From assembly GCF_003711805.1 (NCBI RefSeq), contig NZ_QXCP01000010.1:174077-238076 (forward strand): DNA of 64,000 nt, written 5' to 3'. Made by a program: the position numbers and the translations under genes. Origin of the DNA: Brachybacterium sp. EE-P12. GTDB taxonomy: Bacteria > Actinomycetota > Actinomycetes > Actinomycetales > Dermabacteraceae. Of the stretch, positions 34,456 through 42,620 are shown in pieces. The notes beneath the pieces were generated by a model, which saw only the letters and a list, made by a program, of their open reading frames with translations, was not told the DNA's origin and made no database searches. Every line of letters begins with the position of its first letter. Within the stretch, counting starts at the first letter, position 1.

Positions 34456-34571
34456 CCCGCCCGCTGGATAGGCTTGCCTCACCTGCTCCGCAGTCCTTCC
34501 CTCCGCACCCGCCCCGTCGGCCGCATGCTCCACCGCGAGCGCCCGCGGGCCCCTCCCTCCCCCGAGAGCCG
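34456..34571. promoter_or_regulatory. Upstream region of the met importer operon
   Basis: This 116-nt leader precedes metN. A GGATAGGCTTGCC patch near 34463 could be a -10 region. I looked for a SAM riboswitch fold and saw none. Confidence 0.3.
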
Positions 34572-35303
34572 ATGATCGAGTTCCGACAGGTCAGCAAGAC
34601 GTTCATGCAGGGCCGTGCCACCGTGACCGCCCTGGACCGCATCGACCTGACCATCGCGGAGAACGAGATGGTGGGGATCGTGGGCGAGTCCGGCTCCGGC
34701 AAGTCGACCCTGCTGCGCCTGATCAACCACCTCGAGGCGCCCACCTCCGGCACCGTGCTCGTCGCCGGCGAGGACCTCGACGCCCTCCCCGCCCGCACCC
34801 AGCGCGCCCGTCGGCGCGACATCGGCATGGTGTTCCAGCAGTTCAACCTGCTCGCGAACTCGCCCGTGCTCGAGAACGTCGCCCTGCCGCTGCGGCTCCA
34901 GGGCCGACGCGGCCGCGACCGGGCGCTGCAGATGCTCGAGTTCGTGCGGATGGCCGACCATCGCGACAAGCACCCCGCCCGGCTCTCCGGCGGCGAGAAG
35001 CAGCGCGTCGCGATTGCGCGGGCCCTGGTGACCCGGCCGCGGATCCTGCTGTGCGACGAGCCCACCTCGGCCCTGGACTCCGGCCACACGGAGGAGGTCA
35101 TGGACGTGCTGCGCAAGGTGCGGCGCGAGTTCTCCACCACGATCGTGCTGGTCAGCCACGAGCTGGAGACCGTGAAGAGCTCCTGCGACCGAGCCGTCGT
35201 GCTCGAGGAGGGCCGGATCGCCGCGCACACCGACGTCACGCCCCCGCCGCCGCGCGAGCGCAGCGGCAGCTATGCGCAGCGCGCCGCGGAGTTCCTGGCA
35301 TGA
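34572..35303 (+). CDS. metN: MetN, methionine ABC importer ATPase, short form
   Basis: A 243-residue ABC ATPase with Walker A GESGSGKST, signature LSGGEKQR, Walker B ILLCDEPTSALD and the H-loop His of LVSHELETV. MetN of E. coli and most bacteria has about 340 residues with a C-terminal NIL/ACT domain that senses internal methionine. Here the protein ends right after the ATPase domain, so trans-inhibition would be lost. Its stop overlaps the metI start by 4 bp. The MetI permease and NlpA-type binding protein downstream identify it as the methionine importer, although closely related polar amino-acid substrates are possible. Confidence 0.85.
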   Translation: MIEFRQVSKTFMQGRATVTALDRIDLTIAENEMVGIVGESGSGKSTLLRLINHLEAPTSGTVLVAGEDLDALPARTQRARRRDIGMVFQQFNLLANSPVLENVALPLRLQGRRGRDRALQMLEFVRMADHRDKHPARLSGGEKQRVAIARALVTRPRILLCDEPTSALDSGHTEEVMDVLRKVRREFSTTIVLVSHELETVKSSCDRAVVLEEGRIAAHTDVTPPPPRERSGSYAQRAAEFLA

Positions 35304-35977
35304 GCGAGCTGCTCGCGCGTCTGACCGAGTACCGCGGCGAGATCATCACCTCGATCGTCGAGACCGGCTACATGCTCGGCAACTCCCTGCTCGCCGCGGT
35401 CCTCGTGGGCCTGCCGGTGGGGACGCTGCTGTACCTGGCCCGGCCCGGCGGCCCCTATGAGCGGCGCTGGCTGCACAGCGCCCTGAACGTCTACGTCAAC
35501 GTGGTGCGCTCGGTGCCCTTCCTGCTGTTCGTCGTCGCGCTGATCCCCTTCACGCGCTGGCTGGTGGGGACCTCCTTCGGCACCACCGCCGCCTCTGTGC
35601 CACTCGCCTTCGTCGCCGCCGCGCTGTATGCGCGCTTCTCGGAGCAAACGCTGCTGGACGTGCCCGAGCAGACCGTCGAGCTCGCCCGCTCCCTCGGCGC
35701 GAGCCCCCTGCAGCTGGTGACCCGCTTCCTGTACTCCGAGGCCCGCTCCGGGCTGGTGCTCAGCCTGACCACGGTGACGATCTCGATGGTCAGCTACTCC
35801 ACGATCATGGGCGTCGTGGGCGGCGGCGGGGTGGGCGACTTCGCGATCCGCTACGGCTACCAGACCTACGAGTACGACCTCATGTACGCCACGATCGTGC
35901 TGATGATCGTGGCGGTCATGCTCATCCAGGGGGCGGGGACGCTGCTCTCGCGCTCCCTGGACCGACGGGGGCGCTGA
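35300..35977 (+). CDS. metI: MetI, methionine ABC importer permease
   Basis: A 225-residue permease with five hydrophobic helices and the MetI coupling motif in VELARSLGASPLQLVTRFLY (EAA loop). The N-terminal NSLLAAVLVGLPVGTLLYL and C-terminal YSTIMGVVGGGGVGDFAIRYGYQTYEYD segments match the MetI family. ATG at 35300 overlaps the metN stop by 4 bp. It transports the substrate delivered by MetQ across the membrane. Confidence 0.92.
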   Translation: MSELLARLTEYRGEIITSIVETGYMLGNSLLAAVLVGLPVGTLLYLARPGGPYERRWLHSALNVYVNVVRSVPFLLFVVALIPFTRWLVGTSFGTTAASVPLAFVAAALYARFSEQTLLDVPEQTVELARSLGASPLQLVTRFLYSEARSGLVLSLTTVTISMVSYSTIMGVVGGGGVGDFAIRYGYQTYEYDLMYATIVLMIVAVMLIQGAGTLLSRSLDRRGR

Positions 35978-36056
35978 CCTCGCCGGTCCTCTGCCCGCAC
36001 CTTTCCTCTGCCCCCGCCGGCTCCCTCATCCGCCCCGATCAGGAACGAGACATCCC

Positions 36057-36971
36057 GTGACTCCCTCCCTCCGCCGTTCCCCCGCCTCCCGCACCGCCGC
36101 GCCCCGTCCCGCCGCCCGCACCGTCGCAGCCCTCCCCAGCCGACGCGCCGTCGGCCTGACCGCCCTCGCCGGGAGCGCGGCGCTGGGCCTCGCGGCCTGC
36201 GGCGTCGGTGGCTCCGCCTCGGGCGAAGCGTCCGAAGGCGGCGACGACACCCTCATCAAGGTCGCCTCGCACCTGCCGCCGATGACCGACGTGGTCACCA
36301 CCGCCGCCGAGGTCGCCGCCGAGGAGGGGTACACGGTCGAGCTCGTGCAGGTCAGCGACAACGTGCAGTACAACCGCCTGCTCGCCGACGGCGAGGTCGA
36401 CACGAACTTCGCCCAGCACGAGCCGTACATGACCACCTTCAACGAGGAGAACGGCACAGAGCTCGTGAAGCTCGCCGCGATCTACGACGCGAAGGTCGGC
36501 TACTACTCCAAGGCGTACTCCGACGTCGAGGAGATCCCCGAGGGCGCGAAGGTCGCGATCCCGAACGACGTCTCCAACGAGGGCCGGGCGCTCGCGATCC
36601 TGCACGAGCACGAGCTGCTGTCCCTCCCCGAGGACGCCGGCTTCGAGGGGCGGATCGCCGACATCGTCGACAACCCCCTCGATCTCGAGTTCGTGCAGGT
36701 GGACCTGCTGAACCTCGCCTCCGCCTATGACGAGGACGGCATCGCGCTTGTCTACAACTACCCCACCTACATCTCGAAGGTGGGGCTCACCCCGGCCGAT
36801 GCGCTGCTGCTCGAGGAGACCGTGGACCAGCGCTTCGCGATCTCGCTCGTCGCCCGCGAGGACAACAAGGACTCCGCGAAGATCCAGGCGCTGCAGCGGG
36901 CGATGACCAGCGACACGGTGCGCGCCTTCCTCGAGGACGAGCACAGCGAGACGCTGCTCTCCTCGTTCTGA
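36057..36971 (+). CDS. metQ: MetQ, methionine-binding lipoprotein (NlpA family)
   Basis: A 304-residue extracytoplasmic lipoprotein. An N-terminal basic region with two arginines (SRRAV) is followed by a hydrophobic stretch ending in lipobox LAAC with Cys48. The mature domain follows the NlpA/MetQ pattern (VDTNFAQHEPYMTTFNEENG, IPNDVSNEGRAL). It binds substrate outside the cell for MetNI. GTG at 36057 is the start. It is the last gene of the metNIQ operon, 79 nt after metI. Confidence 0.92.
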   Translation: MTPSLRRSPASRTAAPRPAARTVAALPSRRAVGLTALAGSAALGLAACGVGGSASGEASEGGDDTLIKVASHLPPMTDVVTTAAEVAAEEGYTVELVQVSDNVQYNRLLADGEVDTNFAQHEPYMTTFNEENGTELVKLAAIYDAKVGYYSKAYSDVEEIPEGAKVAIPNDVSNEGRALAILHEHELLSLPEDAGFEGRIADIVDNPLDLEFVQVDLLNLASAYDEDGIALVYNYPTYISKVGLTPADALLLEETVDQRFAISLVAREDNKDSAKIQALQRAMTSDTVRAFLEDEHSETLLSSF

Positions 36972-36999
36972 GGCGGGGCAGGCCCTCATGGCTCACGGA

Positions 37000-37050
37000 T
37001 GCTTCGTTCTCCGCCGCATCCCGCCCCGAGACGGCTGAGAACGAAGCATT
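37000..37050. terminator. Long-armed inverted repeat between convergent genes
   Basis: ATGCTTCGTTCTC (37000-37012) pairs perfectly with 37038-37050. The stem extends past one mismatch to 37016/37034, leaving a 17-nt loop. It starts 28 nt after the metQ stop and ends 22 nt before the convergent peptidase stop. Its right arm, with its 5' flank, shares 23 of 24 bases with the element at 17673-17696. Confidence 0.65.
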
Positions 37051-37071
37051 CGCGAGCGGGCAGGCGGCATC

Positions 37072-39111
37072 TCACCCGAGCGTCGCGGGACGCTCCCAGG
37101 TCTCGCCGCGCACGTGCTCGTCGAGGAAGCCGAGGAAGGTCTCGTACCAGACCTGCGCGTTGCCGCGGCCGGTGATCCAGTGCCCCTCGTCGGGGAAGTA
37201 CAGGTAGCGGTGGCGGGTGCGGCCGTGCTCGTCGCGCGGGGTGGCCGAGTACTCGTTCAGGTCGTGCCAGAGGGCGTGGCCCTGCGCGATCGGGACGCGG
37301 TAGTCCTTGTCGCCGTGGATGACGAGCATCGGCGCCACGATCTCGCGCACGGAGTCCTTCGGGTTGTAGCGCGCGTTCTGCTCGATCATGGGGCGGTGCC
37401 AGCCGGCGTTGTCGGTGGTGGAGCCCATCGTCTCGGTGTCCCACAGCGAGGCGTGGGTGACGATGCAGCGGAAGCGGTCGCCGGTGTGTCCGGCGACCCA
37501 GTTGGCCATGTACCCGCCGTAGGAGCCGCCGGCGAAGGCGGTCGCGGACTCGTCGATGTCCTCGCGGGCGATCGTGACGTCGACGAGCGCCATGATGTCG
37601 GTGTACGGCGCGCCGCCGAGCTCGTGCTGACCGCGGTCGATCATCGACTGGCCGTAGCCGGTGGAGATCGCGGGGTCGGGCAGCAGCACGGCGTAGCCGG
37701 CGGCGACGAAGGGGCCGGGGTTCCAGCGGTAGGTCCAGGCGTTCCAGGAGCCCCAGGGGCCGCCATGGGCGAAGACGACCAGCGGGTGCGGCCCCTCCCC
37801 CGCGGGCAGGCGCAGCCAGGCGCGCAGCGCGGTGCCGTCCTCGGCGGTGGCGGTGACCTCGGTGAGCGTGCCCTCCTGGGCGAGGGCGTCGGCCGGGTTC
37901 GGCAGCGCCTCGACGGCGCCGCTGCTGCGGTCGATCCGCACGGGATGCGGGGCCACGGCGATGCCGGAGGCGGAGGCGATGATCGCGCCGCCGGCGATCG
38001 AGAGGTCCGAGAAGGCGAGGTCCTGCTGGGGTCCGCCGGCGAGGCGACGCGGAGCCGCATCGCTCACGCCCCCGATCCAGACGGCGCCGCGCCCGGTGTC
38101 GTCGCTGGTGGCGACCAGCGTGTTCTCGTCCAGCCAGACGGGCTCGACCCAGTGGTCCAGCTCCGGCCAGACGGCGGCGGACTCGCCGGTGGCGAGGTCG
38201 AGCAGCTCGATGCCGACGGACATGGTCTGCGTCTGCGTCCAGACGCGGTGGCGGCCGATCAGGGCGCGGTCGCCCGAGGGGCTGAACTCGCCCGGTCCGT
38301 GCTCGAGCTGGTTCGTGCCCTCGCGCAGCAGGCGCGGCGGCTGCGCGCCGACGAGGTCGAGGAGGTAGAGGTCGGTGACGGCGAGGCGGTCGTCGCGGGT
38401 GTCGGCCATGGCGACCAGCGCCTGCTCGCCCGTGCGGTCGACGGTCCAGTCCACCAGGCGTCCGGGCGGCATGGTCACGTGGCGGAGATGGAGGACCTGG
38501 GTGGGGGCGTCCTCGTCGCCGCCCGCCTCCTCGGCCGTCGGGGCGGGGGTGCGTTCGGCGGTGGCGAGGTCCTCGGGCAGGGCGGCGATCGCGAGGACGG
38601 TGCGGGAGGGGCCGAGGTCGTGGTCCCAGTAGCGGGTAGGGAAGCCGCTGTGGAGGGCGGCGGTCACCTTGGCCTTCGTGCGCGTCGCGGAGAGCTCGGC
38701 GTGGGTGGTCTCGTCGGTGGCCTGGGAGTGGATCTCGAGCTCGGTGAGCAGGTAGCGGCCGGCGACGGCGAGGCCGCCGAACCCGCCGGGGCGGGAGGCG
38801 AGCTCGCGGGCCTCGCCGCGCGGGGGCAGCGCCCACAGCTGGGCGTCCTCCGTCTCCTCGCCGTCCTCGCCGACGCGCTTGGCGGTGAAGAAGGTGGTGC
38901 CGTCCTCGGCCAGGGCGACGGCGCCGATGGAGGCGCTGCCGCGGGTCAGGGGCACGAGCCTCTCCCCGTCGATCTCGACGAGGGCGCCGCGGTAGGAGGT
39001 GCCCTTGGCGTCGAGCGCCGACACCCGCGCCACGATCCGGCCTCCCTCGGTGGTCTCCAGCCCGGTCAGTCGGGTCGCGTCCAGCAGGGTCTCGATGCTC
39101 GTGGAGGTCAT
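37072..39111 (-). CDS. S9 family prolyl oligopeptidase-like serine peptidase
   Basis: A 679-residue protein with a seven-bladed beta-propeller (about 20-420) and a C-terminal alpha/beta-hydrolase domain. The catalytic triad is visible: Ser530 in GGSYGGYMA, Asp603 in HGDKDYRVP and His644 in DEGHWI. HGGPWGSW forms the oxyanion region. It resembles acylaminoacyl peptidases/S9C enzymes and probably trims short peptides in the cytosol. There is no signal peptide. ATG at 39111 is preferred, with an alternative Met at 39129. The gene is divergent from the polysaccharide operon and stands alone. Confidence 0.9.
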   Translation of the reverse strand: MTSTSIETLLDATRLTGLETTEGGRIVARVSALDAKGTSYRGALVEIDGERLVPLTRGSASIGAVALAEDGTTFFTAKRVGEDGEETEDAQLWALPPRGEARELASRPGGFGGLAVAGRYLLTELEIHSQATDETTHAELSATRTKAKVTAALHSGFPTRYWDHDLGPSRTVLAIAALPEDLATAERTPAPTAEEAGGDEDAPTQVLHLRHVTMPPGRLVDWTVDRTGEQALVAMADTRDDRLAVTDLYLLDLVGAQPPRLLREGTNQLEHGPGEFSPSGDRALIGRHRVWTQTQTMSVGIELLDLATGESAAVWPELDHWVEPVWLDENTLVATSDDTGRGAVWIGGVSDAAPRRLAGGPQQDLAFSDLSIAGGAIIASASGIAVAPHPVRIDRSSGAVEALPNPADALAQEGTLTEVTATAEDGTALRAWLRLPAGEGPHPLVVFAHGGPWGSWNAWTYRWNPGPFVAAGYAVLLPDPAISTGYGQSMIDRGQHELGGAPYTDIMALVDVTIAREDIDESATAFAGGSYGGYMANWVAGHTGDRFRCIVTHASLWDTETMGSTTDNAGWHRPMIEQNARYNPKDSVREIVAPMLVIHGDKDYRVPIAQGHALWHDLNEYSATPRDEHGRTRHRYLYFPDEGHWITGRGNAQVWYETFLGFLDEHVRGETWERPATLG

Positions 39112-39216
39112 GGCTCGCCATCCTCGCATCCCGGGCAGGTCAGGCATACCTGAAAGTCCGGGGAAAGCCGGGCTCTCCACCATCTCCGGGTCGTGAACAG
39201 AACCGGAGGAGACCAC
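39112..39216. promoter_or_regulatory. Divergent control region with palindrome, peptidase / polysaccharide operon
   Basis: This 105-nt gap has TCAGGCATACCTGA at 39140-39153, a 14-bp near-palindrome with 5-bp perfect arms. It sits where a regulator could control the polysaccharide operon. No -35/-10 pair is certain. Confidence 0.4.
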
Positions 39217-40575
39217 GTGCTGCACCGCATGACCGCACCACCGCTCGAGGCCTCGCCCGCAGGCGACACGGTGGACACCCTCGCCCAGGGGCTGGGACGG
39301 ATCGGCTCCGTCGTGCTCGACCTGGCCGGGCACATGGGCCCGTACGCCCCGATCGCCGTCGCCGGGACGGTGGTCTGGCTGATCTGGCTGATCCGAGCGG
39401 TGCTGTCCTGGACCACGCCGCCGATCGAGAGCGACTTCCGCACCAGCACCTCGGTGATCGTGCCGTCGTACCACGAGGACGTCGACATCCTGATGGACTG
39501 CCTCGACACCTGGCGGGAGCAGAACCCGGACGAGATCATCATCGTCCTGGACGTCGCGGACACGGAGGCGCATGCGCGCATCACCGCGCTCGGGGACCCT
39601 CGCATCCATCCGGTGCTCTTCGACCACGTCGGCAAACGCAGCGCGCTGGGCGTCGGCATCCGCGCCGCGCAGGGCGAGGTGCTGGTGCTCGTGGACTCGG
39701 ACACGCGATGGACGCCGGGGCTGCTGGAGAACGTCCAGAAGCCGTTCGCGGACCCCGATGTGGGCGGCGTGAGCACGCAGCAGAACGTGTACCAGCGCAC
39801 CACGAGCCTGTGGCGTCGGATCGCGGACTGGCTGGTCGACCTGCGCTATCACGACTACGTGCCCGCGCAGGGCAGGTTCGGCGCCGTCGCCTGCCTCTCG
39901 GGCCGCACCGCCGCCTACCGGGCCGCCGCGGTGAAGCCGGTGGTCACCGACATGGAGGACGAGTTCTTCCTGGGGCGCCGCTGCATCGCCGGCGACGACG
40001 GCCGCCTCACCTGGCTCGTGCTGGCCTCCGGCTATCGCACCGTGCACCAGCGCTCCGCCAAGGCGCTGTCGATGTTCCCCGCCACGTTCACGGCCTTCGT
40101 CAAGCAGCGCGTGCGCTGGAGCAGGAACTCCTACCGCTGCTATCTGACCGCGGCGTTCAAGGGGTGGCTGTGGCGGGTCCCCGTGATCACGAAGATCACC
40201 GTGCTGCAGATCCTGCTCACCCCGGTCACGATGGGCATGACCATCGCCTATCTGCTGTTCAGCCGCGTGGAGCTGACGCAGATCGGCATCATCGCCCCGC
40301 TGCTGTGGCTGATCCTGACCCGCGGCATCCGCGGCATCTCGCATCTTCGCCGGCACCCGCAGGAGATCGTGATCCTCCCGGTGGTCGTGCTCGTGGTCAT
40401 CTTCATCGCGCTGCCCATCAAGGTCTTCGCCCTGGTGACGATGAACAAGCAGGGCTGGCTGACCCGGAGCGCGAACGCGCTCGGCGGCGACGGCCAGACC
40501 TCCGGCACGCTCACGGCGGCCGCCGCTCCGGCCGCCTCCGCAGCGCTCGCGGAGCCTGTCGAGGTGGCGTCATGA
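39217..40575 (+). CDS. Hyaluronan-synthase-like processive glycosyltransferase (GT2)
   Basis: A 452-residue membrane glycosyltransferase. One N-terminal helix (about 44-64) precedes a GT2 catalytic domain (77-305), followed by about three helices (323-349, 355-371, 384-408). It has the DxD motif Asp160-Ser-Asp162, the acceptor-binding GDD of CIAGDDGRLT (259-261) and the processive QxxRW motif (297-301, QRVRWSRN), in the arrangement of HAS. Together with the UDP-sugar dehydrogenase it suggests a UDP-GlcA-using polymerase, although the exact polymer is unknown. GTG at 39217 has GGAGGAG 5 nt upstream. Its stop overlaps the next start by 4 bp. Confidence 0.86.
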   Translation: MLHRMTAPPLEASPAGDTVDTLAQGLGRIGSVVLDLAGHMGPYAPIAVAGTVVWLIWLIRAVLSWTTPPIESDFRTSTSVIVPSYHEDVDILMDCLDTWREQNPDEIIIVLDVADTEAHARITALGDPRIHPVLFDHVGKRSALGVGIRAAQGEVLVLVDSDTRWTPGLLENVQKPFADPDVGGVSTQQNVYQRTTSLWRRIADWLVDLRYHDYVPAQGRFGAVACLSGRTAAYRAAAVKPVVTDMEDEFFLGRRCIAGDDGRLTWLVLASGYRTVHQRSAKALSMFPATFTAFVKQRVRWSRNSYRCYLTAAFKGWLWRVPVITKITVLQILLTPVTMGMTIAYLLFSRVELTQIGIIAPLLWLILTRGIRGISHLRRHPQEIVILPVVVLVVIFIALPIKVFALVTMNKQGWLTRSANALGGDGQTSGTLTAAAAPAASAALAEPVEVAS

Positions 40576-42620
40576 ACCCCGCGCGCCCTCTCTTCCGTCG
40601 TCTCGCCGGGGCATCCCGCCCGGTCACGGACTGCCCGCTGAGCGCCGCCGGGCTGCGGGCCGCAGCGGTGCTGGTCGCCGCAGCCGTCCTGCTGGCCGCG
40701 GCCGCCCTGCCGCTCGGCGCGGCTCCGGCCCTCGCCGAGGGGCAGGGCGGGCGGTCCCACACGGCCGAGGTCGAGCCCGACTATCCCGGGGACCCGTCCC
40801 GCGAGTCGGCGGAGGCGCGCGCCGAGGGGCGCCGGCTCACGGACGTCGCCGCGATGGTGGACTCCACGCGGTGGGCGTTCGCCGAGGGCGCCGCGCCGCT
40901 GTCGCTGCCCTCGGGGGATGCCGAGAGCGTCGTCCTGCTCGCCCGCGAGACGCCCTACACGCTGGCGGAGCTCGCCGAGATCGTGCCCGACGCCGTCGAG
41001 CGCGAGGACGACGGCTCGTACCTGATCTCCTCGCACCTGGTCGTCGACCGCGGCGCGACCCTGCGCATCCATGACGACGACGGGCTGGTCGTGCACCTGC
41101 GGAGCACCCCCGAGGGCTTCGCCTCGATCGTCTCCCTCGGCGGCGACCTGGAGATCGCCGGCGGGGAGGAGGACCCCGTGGAGATCTCGGGCTGGGACAG
41201 CTCCCGCGACGCGGCGGACGAGGACACCTCCGACGGCCGCGCCTACGTCCGCGCGCTGGCGGGGTCGGTCACCGCCCGGGACGTCGACCTCAGGCATCTC
41301 GGCTTCTGGTCCGGGCCGACCGGCGGCCTCGCGCTGACCGGCTCCGACGCGCCCGCCATCCGGACCGCGGACGGGGACGTGGTCGCGGACCCCGAGGAGC
41401 CCAGCGCCGTCGAGCCCGATCCGAGCTCACCGGTCCTGCTCCCGGACCCCGATGAGGAGGACCGCGACCGCACGGTCTCCGCGACGCTCGAGCGCGTCTC
41501 CGCACGCGGCACGGCGATCGGCCTGTTCGCCGCGAACACGGCGCAGCTGACGGTCAGAGACAGCGACTTCACCGGCAACCTGCTGGACGGGGTGGTGCTG
41601 CATCGCTTCGTCACCGCGGCGCGGCTGAGCGGGGTCCGGGCGCACTCCAACGGCGGGGACGGGATCCGTGCGGGGCGCGGGACCACCGACGTGTCGATCG
41701 ACGAGGCCGAGGTCTCCCGCAACCGCGGCAACGGCATCACCCTCGAAGGTTCGGCCCTCGCCGACGGCCCGGGCGCCACCGGCCTCGCCACCGGGGTCTT
41801 CGGCGGGCATGCCGTCTCCGGCAGCACCGTCACGGGCAACGGCCGCTACGGGATCCAGGTGATCGGCGGCGCGGGGACGACCCTGCGCGACAACGCGGTC
41901 TCCCGGCACACCAGCGGCATCGTCGTGGTCGGCGCCGCCTCGCAGCCCGAGATCTCCGGCAACCGCGTGCGCTTCAGCGACGAGCACGGCATCAGCCTCC
42001 GCGACGACGTCGCCGACGCACTGATCAGCGAGAACACGATCAGCGGGGCGGATACGGCGATCTATGCGCGCGGCGCGTCGGGGGAGGTCGCGGGGAACGT
42101 GATCCGCCGCGCGACGAACCACGGCATCACCGTCATCGACCAGTCGGGCACGACCACGGTGTCCCGGAACTCGATCGCGGGGAAGGGCCCCGCCGCGATC
42201 GACACCTCCCGCTCCGGGACCAGCGCGGTGCTGATCGCGAACTCCGCCGCGCAGTGGGAGGTCACCAAGCCGCTGCCGGTGATCCTCCAGCGGATCTTCC
42301 AGCCCCTGACGGTGCTCTGGCTGACCATCGCCCTGCTCCTGCTGGTCACGGCCGGTGCGACCGTGCGGCGCGGCCCGGGCCGCGGGCGACGGACCCACCC
42401 GTATGCGGACCGCACCCCGCTCATGCAGCTCAGCGCCGGGGTGGTGCCCGCCCCGGCGCAGGCCGCACCGGTCGAGGCGCAGCAGCGCGGGCGGGCCCCG
42501 TCCCCCGCCGCGCGCGGCAGGCGCCGCCGCTCCCTGTCGGTCGTCGGGGACGGACCCGGCACCCCGGGGCGCCCCCACGACCGACCCCGCACCGCGACCC
42601 GAGGAGGGACGCACGCATGA
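40572..42620 (+). CDS. Membrane-anchored right-handed beta-helix protein
   Basis: A 682-residue protein. An N-terminal signal-like helix (about 27-55, ending ALA) leads to an extracytoplasmic region. The centre (about 300-570) is built of repeated short turns (ISGNRVRFSDEHGISL, NTISGADTAIYARG, NVIRRATNHGITV) typical of PbH1 parallel beta-helix repeats. A C-terminal helix (about 578-598) anchors it, followed by an 84-residue basic cytoplasmic tail. PbH1 proteins of this kind are epimerases, lyases or acceptors in uronate polysaccharide systems such as AlgG. It overlaps the GT2 stop and the next gene by 4 bp each, so it belongs to the same operon. The exact activity is unknown. Confidence 0.75.
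   Translation: MNPARPLFRRLAGASRPVTDCPLSAAGLRAAAVLVAAAVLLAAAALPLGAAPALAEGQGGRSHTAEVEPDYPGDPSRESAEARAEGRRLTDVAAMVDSTRWAFAEGAAPLSLPSGDAESVVLLARETPYTLAELAEIVPDAVEREDDGSYLISSHLVVDRGATLRIHDDDGLVVHLRSTPEGFASIVSLGGDLEIAGGEEDPVEISGWDSSRDAADEDTSDGRAYVRALAGSVTARDVDLRHLGFWSGPTGGLALTGSDAPAIRTADGDVVADPEEPSAVEPDPSSPVLLPDPDEEDRDRTVSATLERVSARGTAIGLFAANTAQLTVRDSDFTGNLLDGVVLHRFVTAARLSGVRAHSNGGDGIRAGRGTTDVSIDEAEVSRNRGNGITLEGSALADGPGATGLATGVFGGHAVSGSTVTGNGRYGIQVIGGAGTTLRDNAVSRHTSGIVVVGAASQPEISGNRVRFSDEHGISLRDDVADALISENTISGADTAIYARGASGEVAGNVIRRATNHGITVIDQSGTTTVSRNSIAGKGPAAIDTSRSGTSAVLIANSAAQWEVTKPLPVILQRIFQPLTVLWLTIALLLLVTAGATVRRGPGRGRRTHPYADRTPLMQLSAGVVPAPAQAAPVEAQQRGRAPSPAARGRRRRSLSVVGDGPGTPGRPHDRPRTATRGGTHA

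Noticed and set aside
34460..34480. DtxR-type iron box
   Set aside because: GGATAGGCTTGCC resembles only half of the consensus, with no symmetric second half.
34456..34571. SAM riboswitch before metN
   Set aside because: No conserved core helices were found in the short GC-rich leader.
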